A stretch of 19,015 bases of DNA from GCA-020348365 sp964347995 (GCA_964347995.1 CAYGBA010000027.1:1-19015); one strand, 5' to 3'; positions 1-8,057 are shown, counted from the stretch's first letter. Program-made: numbers and translations. The notes: generated from the sequence alone by a model not told the origin.

Positions 1-407
1 TGGGCGTAGTGTACTATCAGAAGCTCCATCACATGGTAACGGACAAAATTCACGCCAGGGCACGAGGACAAGTTCAAATGCTCACGCGGCAGCCGACTGA
101 GGGGAGAGCGAGAGGGGGTGGACTGCGTTTCGGCGAGATGGAGAGGGACTGTCTGATTGGACACGGTGCCGCCATGCTCCTGAGAGATCGACTACTTGAG
201 GAATCTGACAAATATTTTCTTTACCTCTGTGAGCGGTGCGGCTACATTGCATATTATGATAGCAAACAGCGCAAGTACGTGTGCCGGCTTTGTGAAGACA
301 AAGCCGAGATTTCCCCAGTAGCCGTCTCCTACGCATTCAAGCTTCTTCTACAGGAGATGATGAGCCTCTGTATCGCGCCTCGGCTTAAACTGAGGGAGAG
401 AGCATAA
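1..407 (+). CDS. rpoB: DNA-directed RNA polymerase subunit B (3' end, partial)
   Basis: This is the C-terminal part of the second-largest RNA polymerase subunit, which with the A subunit forms the active-site cleft and clamp. The frame is open from the left edge, so the 5' part lies outside the window. Visible are the conserved segment KLHHMVTDKIHARARG, the stretch around QPTEGRARGGGLRFGEME, and a terminal zinc ribbon with paired cysteines (CERC, then CRLC 18 residues on). These are standard features of archaeal and eukaryotic B subunits. The stop codon is one base before the next start, so the gene is translated in series with rpoA. An internal GTG at 9 is not a real start because homology continues to the edge. 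Confidence 0.96.
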   Translation, partial: GVVYYQKLHHMVTDKIHARARGQVQMLTRQPTEGRARGGGLRFGEMERDCLIGHGAAMLLRDRLLEESDKYFLYLCERCGYIAYYDSKQRKYVCRLCEDKAEISPVAVSYAFKLLLQEMMSLCIAPRLKLRERA

Positions 408-408
408 G

Positions 409-3400
409 ATGGCGATTGAGGAAATCGTTAGCAAAGTTGTGGACGAAGTTGACTTTGGAATAGTATCGCCTCAGGAAGTACGTAGAATATCGGTGGCAGA
501 GATACAGACAGCCGATACCTACGACGAAGACGGAGCTCCTATCATTTCGGGACTCATGGACGGTCGGCTGGGAACACTTGAACCAAGGCAGCGATGCAAA
601 ACTTGTGGCAACACGGCAATACGATGCCCAGGACACTTTGGTCACGTTGAACTTGCGGTTCCAATAGTCCATATAGAATTCACAAAAATGATCCACAATC
701 TTCTCAGGGCTACCTGTAGAAACTGCGGGCGCATCTTACTGTCCACGGAACAGATAACCCGGATCAAAGCCAGAATCAAACATGCCCGCAAGCTGAGAGG
801 AACAGTGCCTGATGGCGTTTACAAGGGAGTGTTGCGCAAGGCGAGAAGTAAAGAGTGCTCTCATTGCGGCACACCGCAATACAAGATAGACTTCACAAAA
901 CCCACAACTTTTCACGAGATTATGGAAGAGGGTGCGCAACGGCTAACTTCAAGCATAATTCGTGAACGGCTTGAACGTATACCGGATGATGATCTTGAAC
1001 TATTCGGTTTTGACCCCGAGAATGCCAGACCAGAATGGATGGTCCTAGAGGTTCTTCCTGTTCCTCCAGTCTATGTCAGACCCTCCATAACATTAGAATC
1101 TGGCATTCGCTCAGAGGATGATTTAACTCACAAACTCGTTGACATCATCCGTATTAACCAGAGGCTAAAGGAAAACATGGAGGCCGGAGCCCCAACCCTA
1201 ATTATTCAGGACTTATCGGAACTTCTGCAGTATCATGTAACCACATACTTCAACAATCAATCTTCGGGAATCCCCCCAGCCAGACATCGCTCTGGCAGGG
1301 CACTTAAAACCCTATCACAGCGCCTCAAAGGAAAGGAAGGGCGATTTAGGAGCAACCTTTCTGGAAAAAGAGTAGACTTTTCAGCACGCACCGTGATCTC
1401 TCCAGATCCAAATCTCGATATAAACGAAGTCGGAGTCCCAGTAGATGTTGCCATGCGACTTTCGCTGCCCGAGAAGGTTACGGAATGGAACCTTGATGAG
1501 ATGAGGAGGTTGATTGTTAATGGGCCTGAGAGCTATCCAGGTGCGCTTTACGTCGTTAGACCTGATGGTAAACGTGTTAGACTAGAATTTGTTGTGGATC
1601 GAGAAAAGGTCGCTGAGGCTGTAGAACCGGGTTTTATCGTGGAGCGTCATCTTAGAGATGGCGACATTGCCATCTTTAATAGGCAGCCATCCCTTCATCG
1701 GATGTCTATTATGGCACACCACGTGCGGGTGCTACCTCACAAGACATTCCGTCTGCACCTCTGTGTCTGTCCTCCTTACAACGCCGATTTTGACGGCGAT
1801 GAGATGAATCTTCATGTTCCGCAAAGCGAGGAGGCTCAGACAGAAGCGCGAATTCTAATGGAGGTACAAGATCAGATTCTCTCACCCAGATTTGGGGGCC
1901 CAATAATCGGAGCGATCAGGGACTTCATAACTGCCGCGTATCTTTTCACCCGCAAGTCCGCTCGCCTTACTAGAGAGGACGTTTTCAGACTGTTAGCTGC
2001 GGCACAGTATGAAGGCTCCATACCTGAACCTGAGGCCAAGGAGCCCGAGCCTCTCTGGACTGGAAAGCAGATATTCAGCCTCTTCATCCCAGAAGGCTTG
2101 AATTATGCGTCAAAGGCCACTTTCTGCCGTGGTTGCACTAAGTGTCTAAGCGAGGATTGTCCCTATGACGCTTACGTAGTCGTCAAAGACGGCATTCTAA
2201 AGTCCGGTGTGATAGATAGGACCTCTATTGGAGCCGAGCAATCAGAGAGTCTTCTCCATCAGATAATGAAAGATTATGGCGCCTCTGCTGGACAGAAATT
2301 CCTGAATCAGATCTCTCAGCTTCTCGCGCTCTTTGTGACCATGCGTGGGTTCACCTACTCCTTCGACGAACTTGAGTTATCTGATGCCGTCCAGCGAAAA
2401 ATAGGTAACATTATACAGGACTCCGAAGAGCGAATACAGGAGTTAATAAAGAAGTTTAAGAATGGAACATTAGAAAGGTTGCCGGGTCAAACTCCAACTG
2501 AATCCTTTGAAATATACGTGATGAACGAGTTAGCAAAAGCTAGGGACAAGGCGGGAAGAGCGGCCGACGAAGATTTTGACGTAGGTAATTCAGGTATGAT
2601 CATGACAAGGACTGGATCTAGGGGATCTAGCCTCAACATCGGTCAAATGACCGCGTGTGTTGGCCAGCAGTCTGTGCGAGGAAAAAGAATCATGCGTGGA
2701 TACCTCAATCGGGCTCTACCACACTTTGAGCTAGGAGACCCAACTCCTAAGGCGAGAGGTTTCGTGTATTCTTGTTACAGGGAAGGTCTAGACCCCGTTG
2801 AATTTTTCTTCCATGCCATGGGCGGGCGAGAAGGACTTGTAGACACGGCCGTGCGAACGCAACAGAGTGGGTATATGCAGAGGCGTCTTATCAATGCCCT
2901 AGAACATCTGCGTATCGAGTACGACGGAACAGTTCGAAATGCCGTTGGTGACATCATCCAATTCAGATACGGGGAAGATGGAGTAGATCCAGCGAAGAGT
3001 GATCACGGAAAGGCTGTCAATATCGAAAGGCTTCTTGAACAAATCCGAATTGCGAGAGGAAAAGGCAAACCAGCATCAAAGAAACAAATCCAGGAACGCG
3101 TCAAGGGAGTCAAGGACAAGCTTACACCTATCCTTTTTAAAGAATTAAGAACAAAGTTGAACAAAGCCAAGTTGACCCAACAAGGCATAGACGAAGCTAT
3201 CTCTCAAACCTTAGAGAACTATAAGCGGTCTCTAGTGGAGCCGGGCGAGGCTGTTGGAATCGTGGCAGCGCAGTCCATAGGCGAGCCAGGAACCCAGATG
3301 ACCCTCCGAACGTTCCACTACGCGGGAGTAAGAGAGCAAAACGTAACTCTCGGATTGCCACGCCTTATCGAAATAGTCGACGCTCGACGAACACCTTCTA

Positions 3401-4224
3401 CGCCAATTATGAGCGTTTACCTCGACAGAGAGCATCGAAAAAGCAAAGAGAAAGCAACCGAGGTAGCTCGTGAAATCATTCATACAACCATGGGCGATAT
3501 TTCGAAAGCCATGTACATAGACCCTGAGAAGGAAGAGGTTGTCATAAATCTGGGCCTAACAATGATGGAAGATCGAGGCGTCTCGCTAGACGAACTTGAG
3601 AAAGGATTGCGCCTACCGAAATGCACAATACGGATCAGAGACGACCGACTCAACATCAAACCAGAGAAACCAAAAGACGCTAAGAAACTACTTGACAAAC
3701 TCTCAACATACCATGTCAAGGGTCTATCAAACATCAGTAGAGTTCTTGTTACTGAAGAAGGGCGAGAGTGGGTTATAAGAACAGATGGGTCTAACCTAGC
3801 AAAAGTACTCGGAGTTCGTGGTGTGGACCCGAAACGAACGTTCACCAATCACATACATGAGACCGCTGAAACGCTTGGAATCGAAGCTGCAAGAAACCTA
3901 ATAATCAAAGAAGCAATAGGCGTGCTTGAGGAACAGGGCCTCGACGTAGATGTAAGGCATGTCATGCTGGTCTCCGACATCATGACAGCAACAGGCGACG
4001 TGCGGCAGATAGGAAGACATGGCATCAGCGGAGAGAAAGCTAGCGTTCTTGCAAGGGCAGCCTTCGAGATCACGGTTCCGAACATAATCGAAGCCGCCAT
4101 AAAAGGTGAAAGCGATCCGCTAAGTGGAGTTACAGAAAACGTTATAGTAGGGCAGTCGATACCTATCGGCACGGGTTTAGTTGATCTCTACATGTCTACG
4201 GCACCCAGAGAGGAGACGAAATGA
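409..4224 (+). CDS. rpoA: DNA-directed RNA polymerase subunit A, fused A'+A''
   Basis: Largest subunit of RNA polymerase, carrying the catalytic magnesium site. Residues 458-464 read NADFDGD, the invariant active-site loop. N-terminal zinc sites are seen at C63/C66/C73 with nearby His, and at C103/C106/C150/C153. The conserved lid/rudder segment GRFRSNLSGKRVDFSART follows. The part usually encoded separately as A'' starts near residue 900 and includes EPGEAVGIVAAQSIGEPGTQ (from about 944) and the trigger-loop region TQMTLRTFHYAGV. At 1271 residues the length equals A' plus A'' together, with no stop or restart at the usual split point. An additional cluster, C573-x2-C576-x2-C579-x4-C584, lies mid-protein. 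The stop overlaps the rpl30e start as ATGA. Confidence 0.97.
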   Translation: MAIEEIVSKVVDEVDFGIVSPQEVRRISVAEIQTADTYDEDGAPIISGLMDGRLGTLEPRQRCKTCGNTAIRCPGHFGHVELAVPIVHIEFTKMIHNLLRATCRNCGRILLSTEQITRIKARIKHARKLRGTVPDGVYKGVLRKARSKECSHCGTPQYKIDFTKPTTFHEIMEEGAQRLTSSIIRERLERIPDDDLELFGFDPENARPEWMVLEVLPVPPVYVRPSITLESGIRSEDDLTHKLVDIIRINQRLKENMEAGAPTLIIQDLSELLQYHVTTYFNNQSSGIPPARHRSGRALKTLSQRLKGKEGRFRSNLSGKRVDFSARTVISPDPNLDINEVGVPVDVAMRLSLPEKVTEWNLDEMRRLIVNGPESYPGALYVVRPDGKRVRLEFVVDREKVAEAVEPGFIVERHLRDGDIAIFNRQPSLHRMSIMAHHVRVLPHKTFRLHLCVCPPYNADFDGDEMNLHVPQSEEAQTEARILMEVQDQILSPRFGGPIIGAIRDFITAAYLFTRKSARLTREDVFRLLAAAQYEGSIPEPEAKEPEPLWTGKQIFSLFIPEGLNYASKATFCRGCTKCLSEDCPYDAYVVVKDGILKSGVIDRTSIGAEQSESLLHQIMKDYGASAGQKFLNQISQLLALFVTMRGFTYSFDELELSDAVQRKIGNIIQDSEERIQELIKKFKNGTLERLPGQTPTESFEIYVMNELAKARDKAGRAADEDFDVGNSGMIMTRTGSRGSSLNIGQMTACVGQQSVRGKRIMRGYLNRALPHFELGDPTPKARGFVYSCYREGLDPVEFFFHAMGGREGLVDTAVRTQQSGYMQRRLINALEHLRIEYDGTVRNAVGDIIQFRYGEDGVDPAKSDHGKAVNIERLLEQIRIARGKGKPASKKQIQERVKGVKDKLTPILFKELRTKLNKAKLTQQGIDEAISQTLENYKRSLVEPGEAVGIVAAQSIGEPGTQMTLRTFHYAGVREQNVTLGLPRLIEIVDARRTPSTPIMSVYLDREHRKSKEKATEVAREIIHTTMGDISKAMYIDPEKEEVVINLGLTMMEDRGVSLDELEKGLRLPKCTIRIRDDRLNIKPEKPKDAKKLLDKLSTYHVKGLSNISRVLVTEEGREWVIRTDGSNLAKVLGVRGVDPKRTFTNHIHETAETLGIEAARNLIIKEAIGVLEEQGLDVDVRHVMLVSDIMTATGDVRQIGRHGISGEKASVLARAAFEITVPNIIEAAIKGESDPLSGVTENVIVGQSIPIGTGLVDLYMSTAPREETK

Positions 4225-4532
4225 TCGATGTCAACAAGGCCATCGCCACAACCGTGAGAACTGGGAAGATCTTTTTGGGAGCTAACAACACCGTAAAGAA
4301 CGCCAAGGTAGGAAAGGTCAAACTGGTGATCTTAGCGGCAAACTGTCCAAAGGGCGCTCGTGAAGATATCGAATATTATTGTAGGCTTTCTGACATCCCG
4401 TTGGTTACTTACAATGGAACTAGCATAGACTTAGGGGGAGTGTGTGGAAAACCTTTCATGGTTTCAGCGTTGGCGATAAGGGAACCCGGGGACTCAGATA
4501 TACTCAAGCTTGCGGAGGCTACGGATGTCTAG
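4221..4532 (+). CDS. rpl30e: 50S ribosomal protein L30e
   Basis: A 103-residue member of the L7Ae/L30e RNA-binding family, a component of the large ribosomal subunit. The early segment GANNTVKNAKVGKVKLVILAAN and the later IPLVTYNGTSIDLG are typical for L30e, and the length fits. The gene sits between rpoA and nusA, its usual archaeal place. Its ATG overlaps the rpoA stop by four bases, with a GAGGAG ribosome binding site inside the rpoA end, and its last bases overlap the nusA start, so the cluster is translationally coupled. Confidence 0.93.
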   Translation: MIDVNKAIATTVRTGKIFLGANNTVKNAKVGKVKLVILAANCPKGAREDIEYYCRLSDIPLVTYNGTSIDLGGVCGKPFMVSALAIREPGDSDILKLAEATDV

Positions 4533-4962
4533 CGGAATAAGGTTCACAAGCCGAGAGATGCGCTATATAGCTCTATTTGAAAGCATGACAGGCGCGATGG
4601 TCAAGGACTGCATAATTGACGATGAACTTAACAGAATAATCTTTATCGTAAAGAAAGGAGAAGTTGGGATGGCCATAGGAAAACGAGGCAAGAACATTCG
4701 TCTCTTAGAGAAGATGACCGGGAAAAGGCATGAAATAATTGAACACTCAGATAATCCCGCTCAATTCATCAAGAATGCTTTGAAACCTGCGAGAGTGAAG
4801 GAAATCCGGATAACTGAGCGACCTGACGGAAAAACTATTGCAGTGGTTGCTGTTAATCCCAAGGACAAAGGAGTGGCGATCGGCAAAAACGGAAGGAATG
4901 CCGAAAGAATCCGATTCCTAGCCAAACGATATTTTCAAATACAACACGTCAGCATCATGTGA
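4525..4962 (+). CDS. nusA: Transcription factor NusA, archaeal two-KH form
   Basis: Archaeal NusA is reduced to two KH RNA-binding domains and acts with RNA polymerase in elongation or termination. Both KH signature loops are visible: GKRG at residues 52-55 and GKNG at 120-123, each in the context V-x-x-AIGK-x-G-x-N. The protein is 145 residues, the usual archaeal size. I chose the ATG at 4525 because GGAGG at 4514-4518 lies six bases upstream. The longer reading from TTG at 4510 would start inside that ribosome binding site. It overlaps the end of rpl30e by eight bases and precedes rps12, the classical archaeal order. Confidence 0.93.
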   Translation: MSSGIRFTSREMRYIALFESMTGAMVKDCIIDDELNRIIFIVKKGEVGMAIGKRGKNIRLLEKMTGKRHEIIEHSDNPAQFIKNALKPARVKEIRITERPDGKTIAVVAVNPKDKGVAIGKNGRNAERIRFLAKRYFQIQHVSIM

Positions 4963-4978
4963 TTGAGGAAGAAAGATC

Positions 4979-5419
4979 ATGGGCTCTAAGTCGCCAAAGG
5001 GCGAGTTCGCTGCGAGACAACTACGTGGGAAACGGAAAAAGCTCAGGTGGAGCGACATCTACTACAAACGCCGAATGCTCAGGCTTGATGTCAAATCCGA
5101 CCCTCTAGAGGGTGCGCCCATGGCGCGAGGAATAGTCCTAGAGAAAGTTGGCGTTGAGAGCAAACAGCCCAACAGCGCGATTCGAAAGTGCGTGAGAACT
5201 CAACTAATCAAGAACGGTAGACTCATTACAGCCTTCCTTCCAGGCGACGGCGCCCTAAACGTTGTTGACGAACATGACGAGGTGATAGTTGAAGGAATCG
5301 GCGGCTCTCGCGGGAGGAGTATGGGAGACATTCCAGGAGTCCGTTGGAAGGTCATTATGATCAATGGGGTTTCCCTCAAGGAATTAGTGCTCGGCAAGAA
5401 GGAAAAGCCACTACGATAA
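4979..5419 (+). CDS. rps12: 30S ribosomal protein S12 (S23e-type)
   Basis: A 146-residue S12 protein of the archaeal/eukaryotic type, located at the decoding centre of the small subunit. The signature QPNSAIRKCVR is at residues 63-73, followed by LPGDG (88-92) and RGRSMGDIPGVRWKV, all strongly conserved. It begins 16 bases after nusA with GAGGAAG upstream. In many archaea rps7, tuf and rps10 follow. Here the operon stops at rps12 and unrelated small genes come next, so the str-type cluster has been broken at this point. Confidence 0.95.
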   Translation: MGSKSPKGEFAARQLRGKRKKLRWSDIYYKRRMLRLDVKSDPLEGAPMARGIVLEKVGVESKQPNSAIRKCVRTQLIKNGRLITAFLPGDGALNVVDEHDEVIVEGIGGSRGRSMGDIPGVRWKVIMINGVSLKELVLGKKEKPLR

Positions 5420-5493
5420 ACCCACATTTCTATAGATGCCCATAACAAGTAAGGAATTGTGATTCTGATCCTTCATTTCAAATTCATAATCTA

Positions 5494-5503
5494 TTTTTAA
5501 TAG
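5494..5503 (+). promoter_or_regulatory. TATA-box-like promoter element
   Basis: An A/T-rich element, TTTTTAATAG, lies about 30 bases before the ATG at 5533. This is the spacing expected for an archaeal TATA box followed by a very short leader. It supports starting the next gene at 5533 and not at TTG 5506, which would lie only a few bases after the TATA element. The T-run could also help terminate the rps12 transcript. Confidence 0.45.
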
Positions 5504-5532
5504 ATTTGTCAATACGCACATTCGGTGCTCGA

Positions 5533-5763
5533 ATGGTTCGTCAAATCAATGTTTTACAAGAACTTAAAAAACCTACAAAACATGCTATCAAGGAAATTAG
5601 CAGCGATCTGATAATAAGTTGCAACGACTGTAGGCATGCCCTTTTGCTGTCACATGGAGCTTACTGCGCCTTGCGACGAGAGAAAACAAATAAGGATACA
5701 TGTGAGGGCTGTCAACGTTTTGATCCTGAACCTTTAGAGTACAGCCTCTTCAGAAGAGTGTAG
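5533..5763 (+). CDS. Small zinc-finger protein of unknown function
   Basis: A 76-residue protein with five cysteines suited to one zinc site: CNDC at residues 30-33, C45, and CEGC at 57-60. The N-terminal 25 residues are basic and probably helical; the C-terminus is short and polar. I do not recognise a named family. The start at ATG 5533 is preferred on promoter spacing; TTG at 5506 would add nine residues. It is followed 20 bases later by a second, even smaller zinc-ribbon gene and then a membrane protein gene, all on the same strand, so the three may form a small operon after the ribosomal cluster. Confidence 0.7.
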   Translation: MVRQINVLQELKKPTKHAIKEISSDLIISCNDCRHALLLSHGAYCALRREKTNKDTCEGCQRFDPEPLEYSLFRRV

Positions 5764-5783
5764 AACAGAAGGTGAGAAAATAG

Positions 5784-5888
5784 ATGGATTGTCCTAGTTG
5801 CAAAGGCAAGATCAACAAGGCAAAGCAGAGCGAAGTCAAGGGAAATTTCTATTACTGCAAAAACTGCGGGACCGTGATTTCTCGATAA
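5784..5888 (+). CDS. 34-residue zinc-ribbon microprotein
   Basis: The reading frame from ATG 5784 encodes 34 residues with CPSC at positions 3-6 and CKNC at 25-28, spaced as in a minimal zinc ribbon, and ends in CGTVISR. GGTGA at 5771-5775 sits eight bases upstream, a good archaeal ribosome binding site. It begins 20 bases after the preceding zinc-finger gene and ends 30 bases before the FUN14 gene. The paired CxxC motifs and the ribosome binding site argue that this is a real gene despite its length. Function unknown; similar ribbons occur in TFIIB-like and ribosomal proteins. Confidence 0.68.
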   Translation: MDCPSCKGKINKAKQSEVKGNFYYCKNCGTVISR

Positions 5889-5918
5889 AATTAATCGAGC
5901 TTCGGAAGTGATTTGAGA

Positions 5919-6224
5919 ATGAGCGAAGTTTTGACCCCGCTTTTGCCCTTGGTTATTCCGTTGAGCATGGGTGGCCTTGGGGGGTTCTTCGTTGGGTATA
6001 CGGTTAAGAAGGTTTATAGGTTTGCATTTACTATCGGAGCTTTCGTCCTTTTGGTTGCGTATATGGCTCATGTGAGCGTAATTAATCTAAATCTCAGCGG
6101 ATTGGCAGAAACTATGTCAACATTGATTGCCACCTTTTTCCCACTCTTAAATCCTCTCACCTCAAGCTTGATGTTTATGGGCAGCTTTATGGTCGGGCTC
6201 ATGTATGGATTAACAAAAGGTTGA
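5919..6224 (+). CDS. FUN14-family membrane protein
   Basis: A 101-residue hydrophobic protein resembling the archaeal FUN14 family. It has a glycine-rich first membrane segment with GGLGGFFVGYTVKKVYR, typical of the family, then a second segment around FAFTIGAFVLLVAYMAH. A last pair of hydrophobic stretches ends in a small-residue-rich GSFMVGLMYG helix. Molecular function in archaea is unknown; eukaryotic relatives (FUNDC1) are mitochondrial outer-membrane proteins. The ATG at 5919 is chosen because GGAAGTG at 5904-5910 is eight bases upstream; TTG at 5913 would be too close. Confidence 0.75.
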   Translation: MSEVLTPLLPLVIPLSMGGLGGFFVGYTVKKVYRFAFTIGAFVLLVAYMAHVSVINLNLSGLAETMSTLIATFFPLLNPLTSSLMFMGSFMVGLMYGLTKG

Positions 6225-6287
6225 TCCCATCATTTTTCAGACATCATTGAAAAACATCTCGTACTTGGAAGTTTGCATTCGAAAAAT

Positions 6288-6300
6288 TGTTTTTGTTTTC
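6288..6300 (+). terminator. Oligo-T termination tract
   Basis: A T-rich run (TTGTTTTTGTTTTC) about 65 bases after the FUN14 stop matches the simple oligo-T signals that archaeal polymerases use. It lies in the gap between the plus-strand FUN14 gene and the convergent minus-strand microprotein gene. No convincing stem precedes it. Confidence 0.4.
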
Positions 6301-6326
6301 CTCTCGTATCTAGGAATGCTCTTGAG

Positions 6327-6464
6327 CTAATCGAATTCTGTTTCAACTAGTGATTTGCGGAGCTTCTTGAGGTCGTCACAGGCTGACTTGAGGCGTCGCA
6401 GTTCCTCCGCGTCCCTCTTCAGTTTGGCGATTTTTCGTTGAATCTTCCTAAGTTCGGTGCTCAT
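6327..6464 (-). CDS. 45-residue coiled-coil microprotein
   Basis: On the minus strand, ATG at 6464 to TAG at 6327 encodes 45 residues that are almost wholly charged and helical, with leucine/isoleucine heptad spacing (LRKIQRKIAKLKRDAEELRRL) and one cysteine near residue 29. The composition is that of a short two-stranded coiled coil. A weak AGGGT lies eight bases before the ATG. It fills what would otherwise be a 386-base gap between FUN14 and the PPC gene. No family is recognised. The heptad pattern and the clean frame support coding, but it could be a chance frame. Confidence 0.5.
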   Translation of the reverse strand: MSTELRKIQRKIAKLKRDAEELRRLKSACDDLKKLRKSLVETEFD

Positions 6465-6610
6465 CTTGTACCCTGAGAATGCCTGCTAGTCTTTGCGTAA
6501 AATCAGTTATGACGGAAAAATCAATATTCAAAATCAATAAACTATGATAGAATTGCCGTTCTGAAACTGGCACTTATGCTGGAAAAAGAGGCATCAGTAT
6601 TATACTTGAT

Positions 6611-7039
6611 TCACGTATCCCATAAGTAGAGTTTCGTTTCTTCATCAAACATTCTCTGCAATCCAGAATCTGTAGCCTCAACTAGAACCAACTCCGCGTT
6701 TACCGAGACTACGCAACCGGGAAGAAGGTGTCCTCCAAAGGACTCTCCTCTCTCGTTTGAGATCACTACGTGAGCATGAGCGATGGGCTCTTCATCATTT
6801 TTGACGGAGATGTTTCCCATACAAGACGCTATCTCCACAGGTTCGGAGATTTCTATAGACTTGTATTCTTGTTTGTGGTAGAAACCAATCTTCGCTTTTT
6901 TTAGGGCGCCGATGAGAGTGAAAAAGCCAGCGGTAGTCTTGGCTTGTTTTGCTCGAAGAGTTATGGCTTCGAGCAAGTCTTCATCCTCAGAGAGTCGAGC
7001 GAAGACTACTCTTCCGGTTTTCGATTCATGGATTCTCAT
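6611..7039 (-). CDS. PPC/DUF296 domain protein
   Basis: A 142-residue protein that is a complete PPC (DUF296) domain, a trimeric alpha/beta fold. In plants it is fused to AT-hooks in DNA-binding proteins; in prokaryotes it is usually free-standing and of uncertain role. Diagnostic features are HAHVVISN (residues 88-95) and FGGHLLPG (101-108). H88, H90 and H104 could form a metal site. There is no AT-hook or signal peptide. It lies 50 bases after the PLP-enzyme gene on the same strand and is probably cotranscribed with it, but no functional link is evident. Confidence 0.85.
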   Translation of the reverse strand: MRIHESKTGRVVFARLSEDEDLLEAITLRAKQAKTTAGFFTLIGALKKAKIGFYHKQEYKSIEISEPVEIASCMGNISVKNDEEPIAHAHVVISNERGESFGGHLLPGCVVSVNAELVLVEATDSGLQRMFDEETKLYLWDT

Positions 7040-7089
7040 GGTTCTATCCTCTATCTCATGTTTCTCGGCTGACTGCTTATTTAGGATTG

Positions 7090-7929
7090 TTATGAACGCT
7101 TAATCCCAGTGACTATAACCGCATTCTTTCCAGAAAACTTCTTTGAAACTTTCATGGCAAGCAAAACTGCCGGATCATATTGAGGATATCTCTCACCGAG
7201 CCTCCAGACCGAGGCAAGATCGTGCGTTGATTCTGTCTTTGTAAATGGAATGCGCAGAAAATGTCCTTCCAGATTTTCTCCTTCGCCACCATGGGTGTAG
7301 ATTGAGCTGAAGGTTTGCTTGAATCGGTCCTTGATTTTTTCCGTTAAGTTGATGAAGGGATGATTCGGAACGACACAAGACACTATCATGGGCAGCTTCG
7401 CAACCATACCCTCGTCAAACATCTCTTGAAAGCCGCAGGCAACCCCGTACGCGAGTGTGTGATTAGCTGAGGGGATTAACACGTGATCAAGCTTTAGAGG
7501 TTTCAATTCATAACTGATAATCTTATCTCCCTTCCATCGATCGGCAAATCCAGGAGAGACATTGATATGCTTCCTCTCTTTGGCGATTTTCTCCACGAGT
7601 TTGTAGGAATCGTAATAGTATTCGCCCTTGACAATAACGTTTGCACCATGCTTTTTTATGGCATCGATTTTCGCCCTAGGCGTGATCTCTGGTACAAGCA
7701 CCGTCGCCTTTTCCTTCATCCAATAAGCTAGGGATATCCCTGCGTTTCCACTAGAGATGACAATGTAGCTTTTGTCCCAGCCAAACTTGTTGACCAGATA
7801 AAGTGTCTCTCTGTCTTTGTGGCTGCCTGAGGGGTTGTTGCATTCAAGTTTCAAGAAACAGTCTAAGAAGTCGTCGTAGACAGTCGGAGTGGGTTTAACT
7901 CTTGATGGCCTTTTAGCAGTTTTTGTCAT
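7090..7929 (-). CDS. Short PLP-dependent enzyme, threonine-synthase-like
   Basis: A fold-type II pyridoxal-phosphate enzyme of the threonine synthase/cysteine synthase superfamily. NPSGSHKD at residues 32-39 contains the probable Schiff-base lysine K38, and SSGNAG at 59-64 is the substrate-carboxylate loop. The later loop PSANHTLAYG occupies the place of the usual glycine-rich phosphate-binding loop but has fewer glycines. At 279 residues it is much shorter than threonine synthase (about 350-400 or more), lacking the N-terminal zinc domain and part of the C-terminal region. The exact reaction cannot be assigned. ATG 7929 is preferred because GGGGA lies seven bases upstream; a GTG at 7950 would add seven residues. 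Confidence 0.75.
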   Translation of the reverse strand: MTKTAKRPSRVKPTPTVYDDFLDCFLKLECNNPSGSHKDRETLYLVNKFGWDKSYIVISSGNAGISLAYWMKEKATVLVPEITPRAKIDAIKKHGANVIVKGEYYYDSYKLVEKIAKERKHINVSPGFADRWKGDKIISYELKPLKLDHVLIPSANHTLAYGVACGFQEMFDEGMVAKLPMIVSCVVPNHPFINLTEKIKDRFKQTFSSIYTHGGEGENLEGHFLRIPFTKTESTHDLASVWRLGERYPQYDPAVLLAMKVSKKFSGKNAVIVTGIKRS

Positions 7930-8000
7930 GGGCCTTTCCCCATCTCTCACAAACGCACATTTGCTACGATATTTCTGTGACTAATTGGAGTATACTGAAA

Positions 8001-8037
8001 TTAAGAAGACATCAAGATAATTAAGATAATCTCTTAA
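8001..8037. promoter_or_regulatory. TTAAGA repeat and inverted repeat between divergent genes
   Basis: TTAAGA occurs at 8001-8006 and 8021-8026. A reverse copy, TCTTAA, lies at 8032-8037 and forms a perfect 6-bp inverted repeat with a five-base spacer. The site lies in the intergenic region shared by the divergent PLP-enzyme and ATP-grasp genes, so it may be a binding site controlling either. A/T-rich promoters produce such repeats by chance, so this is tentative. Confidence 0.35.
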
Positions 8038-8057
8038 GGCATTGCGGGGGCTATTCG

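Noticed and set aside
3480..4172. Long minus-strand frames opposite rpoA (107-122 residues)
   Set aside because: They are serine/arginine-rich shadows of the strongly conserved rpoA gene with no recognisable domains.
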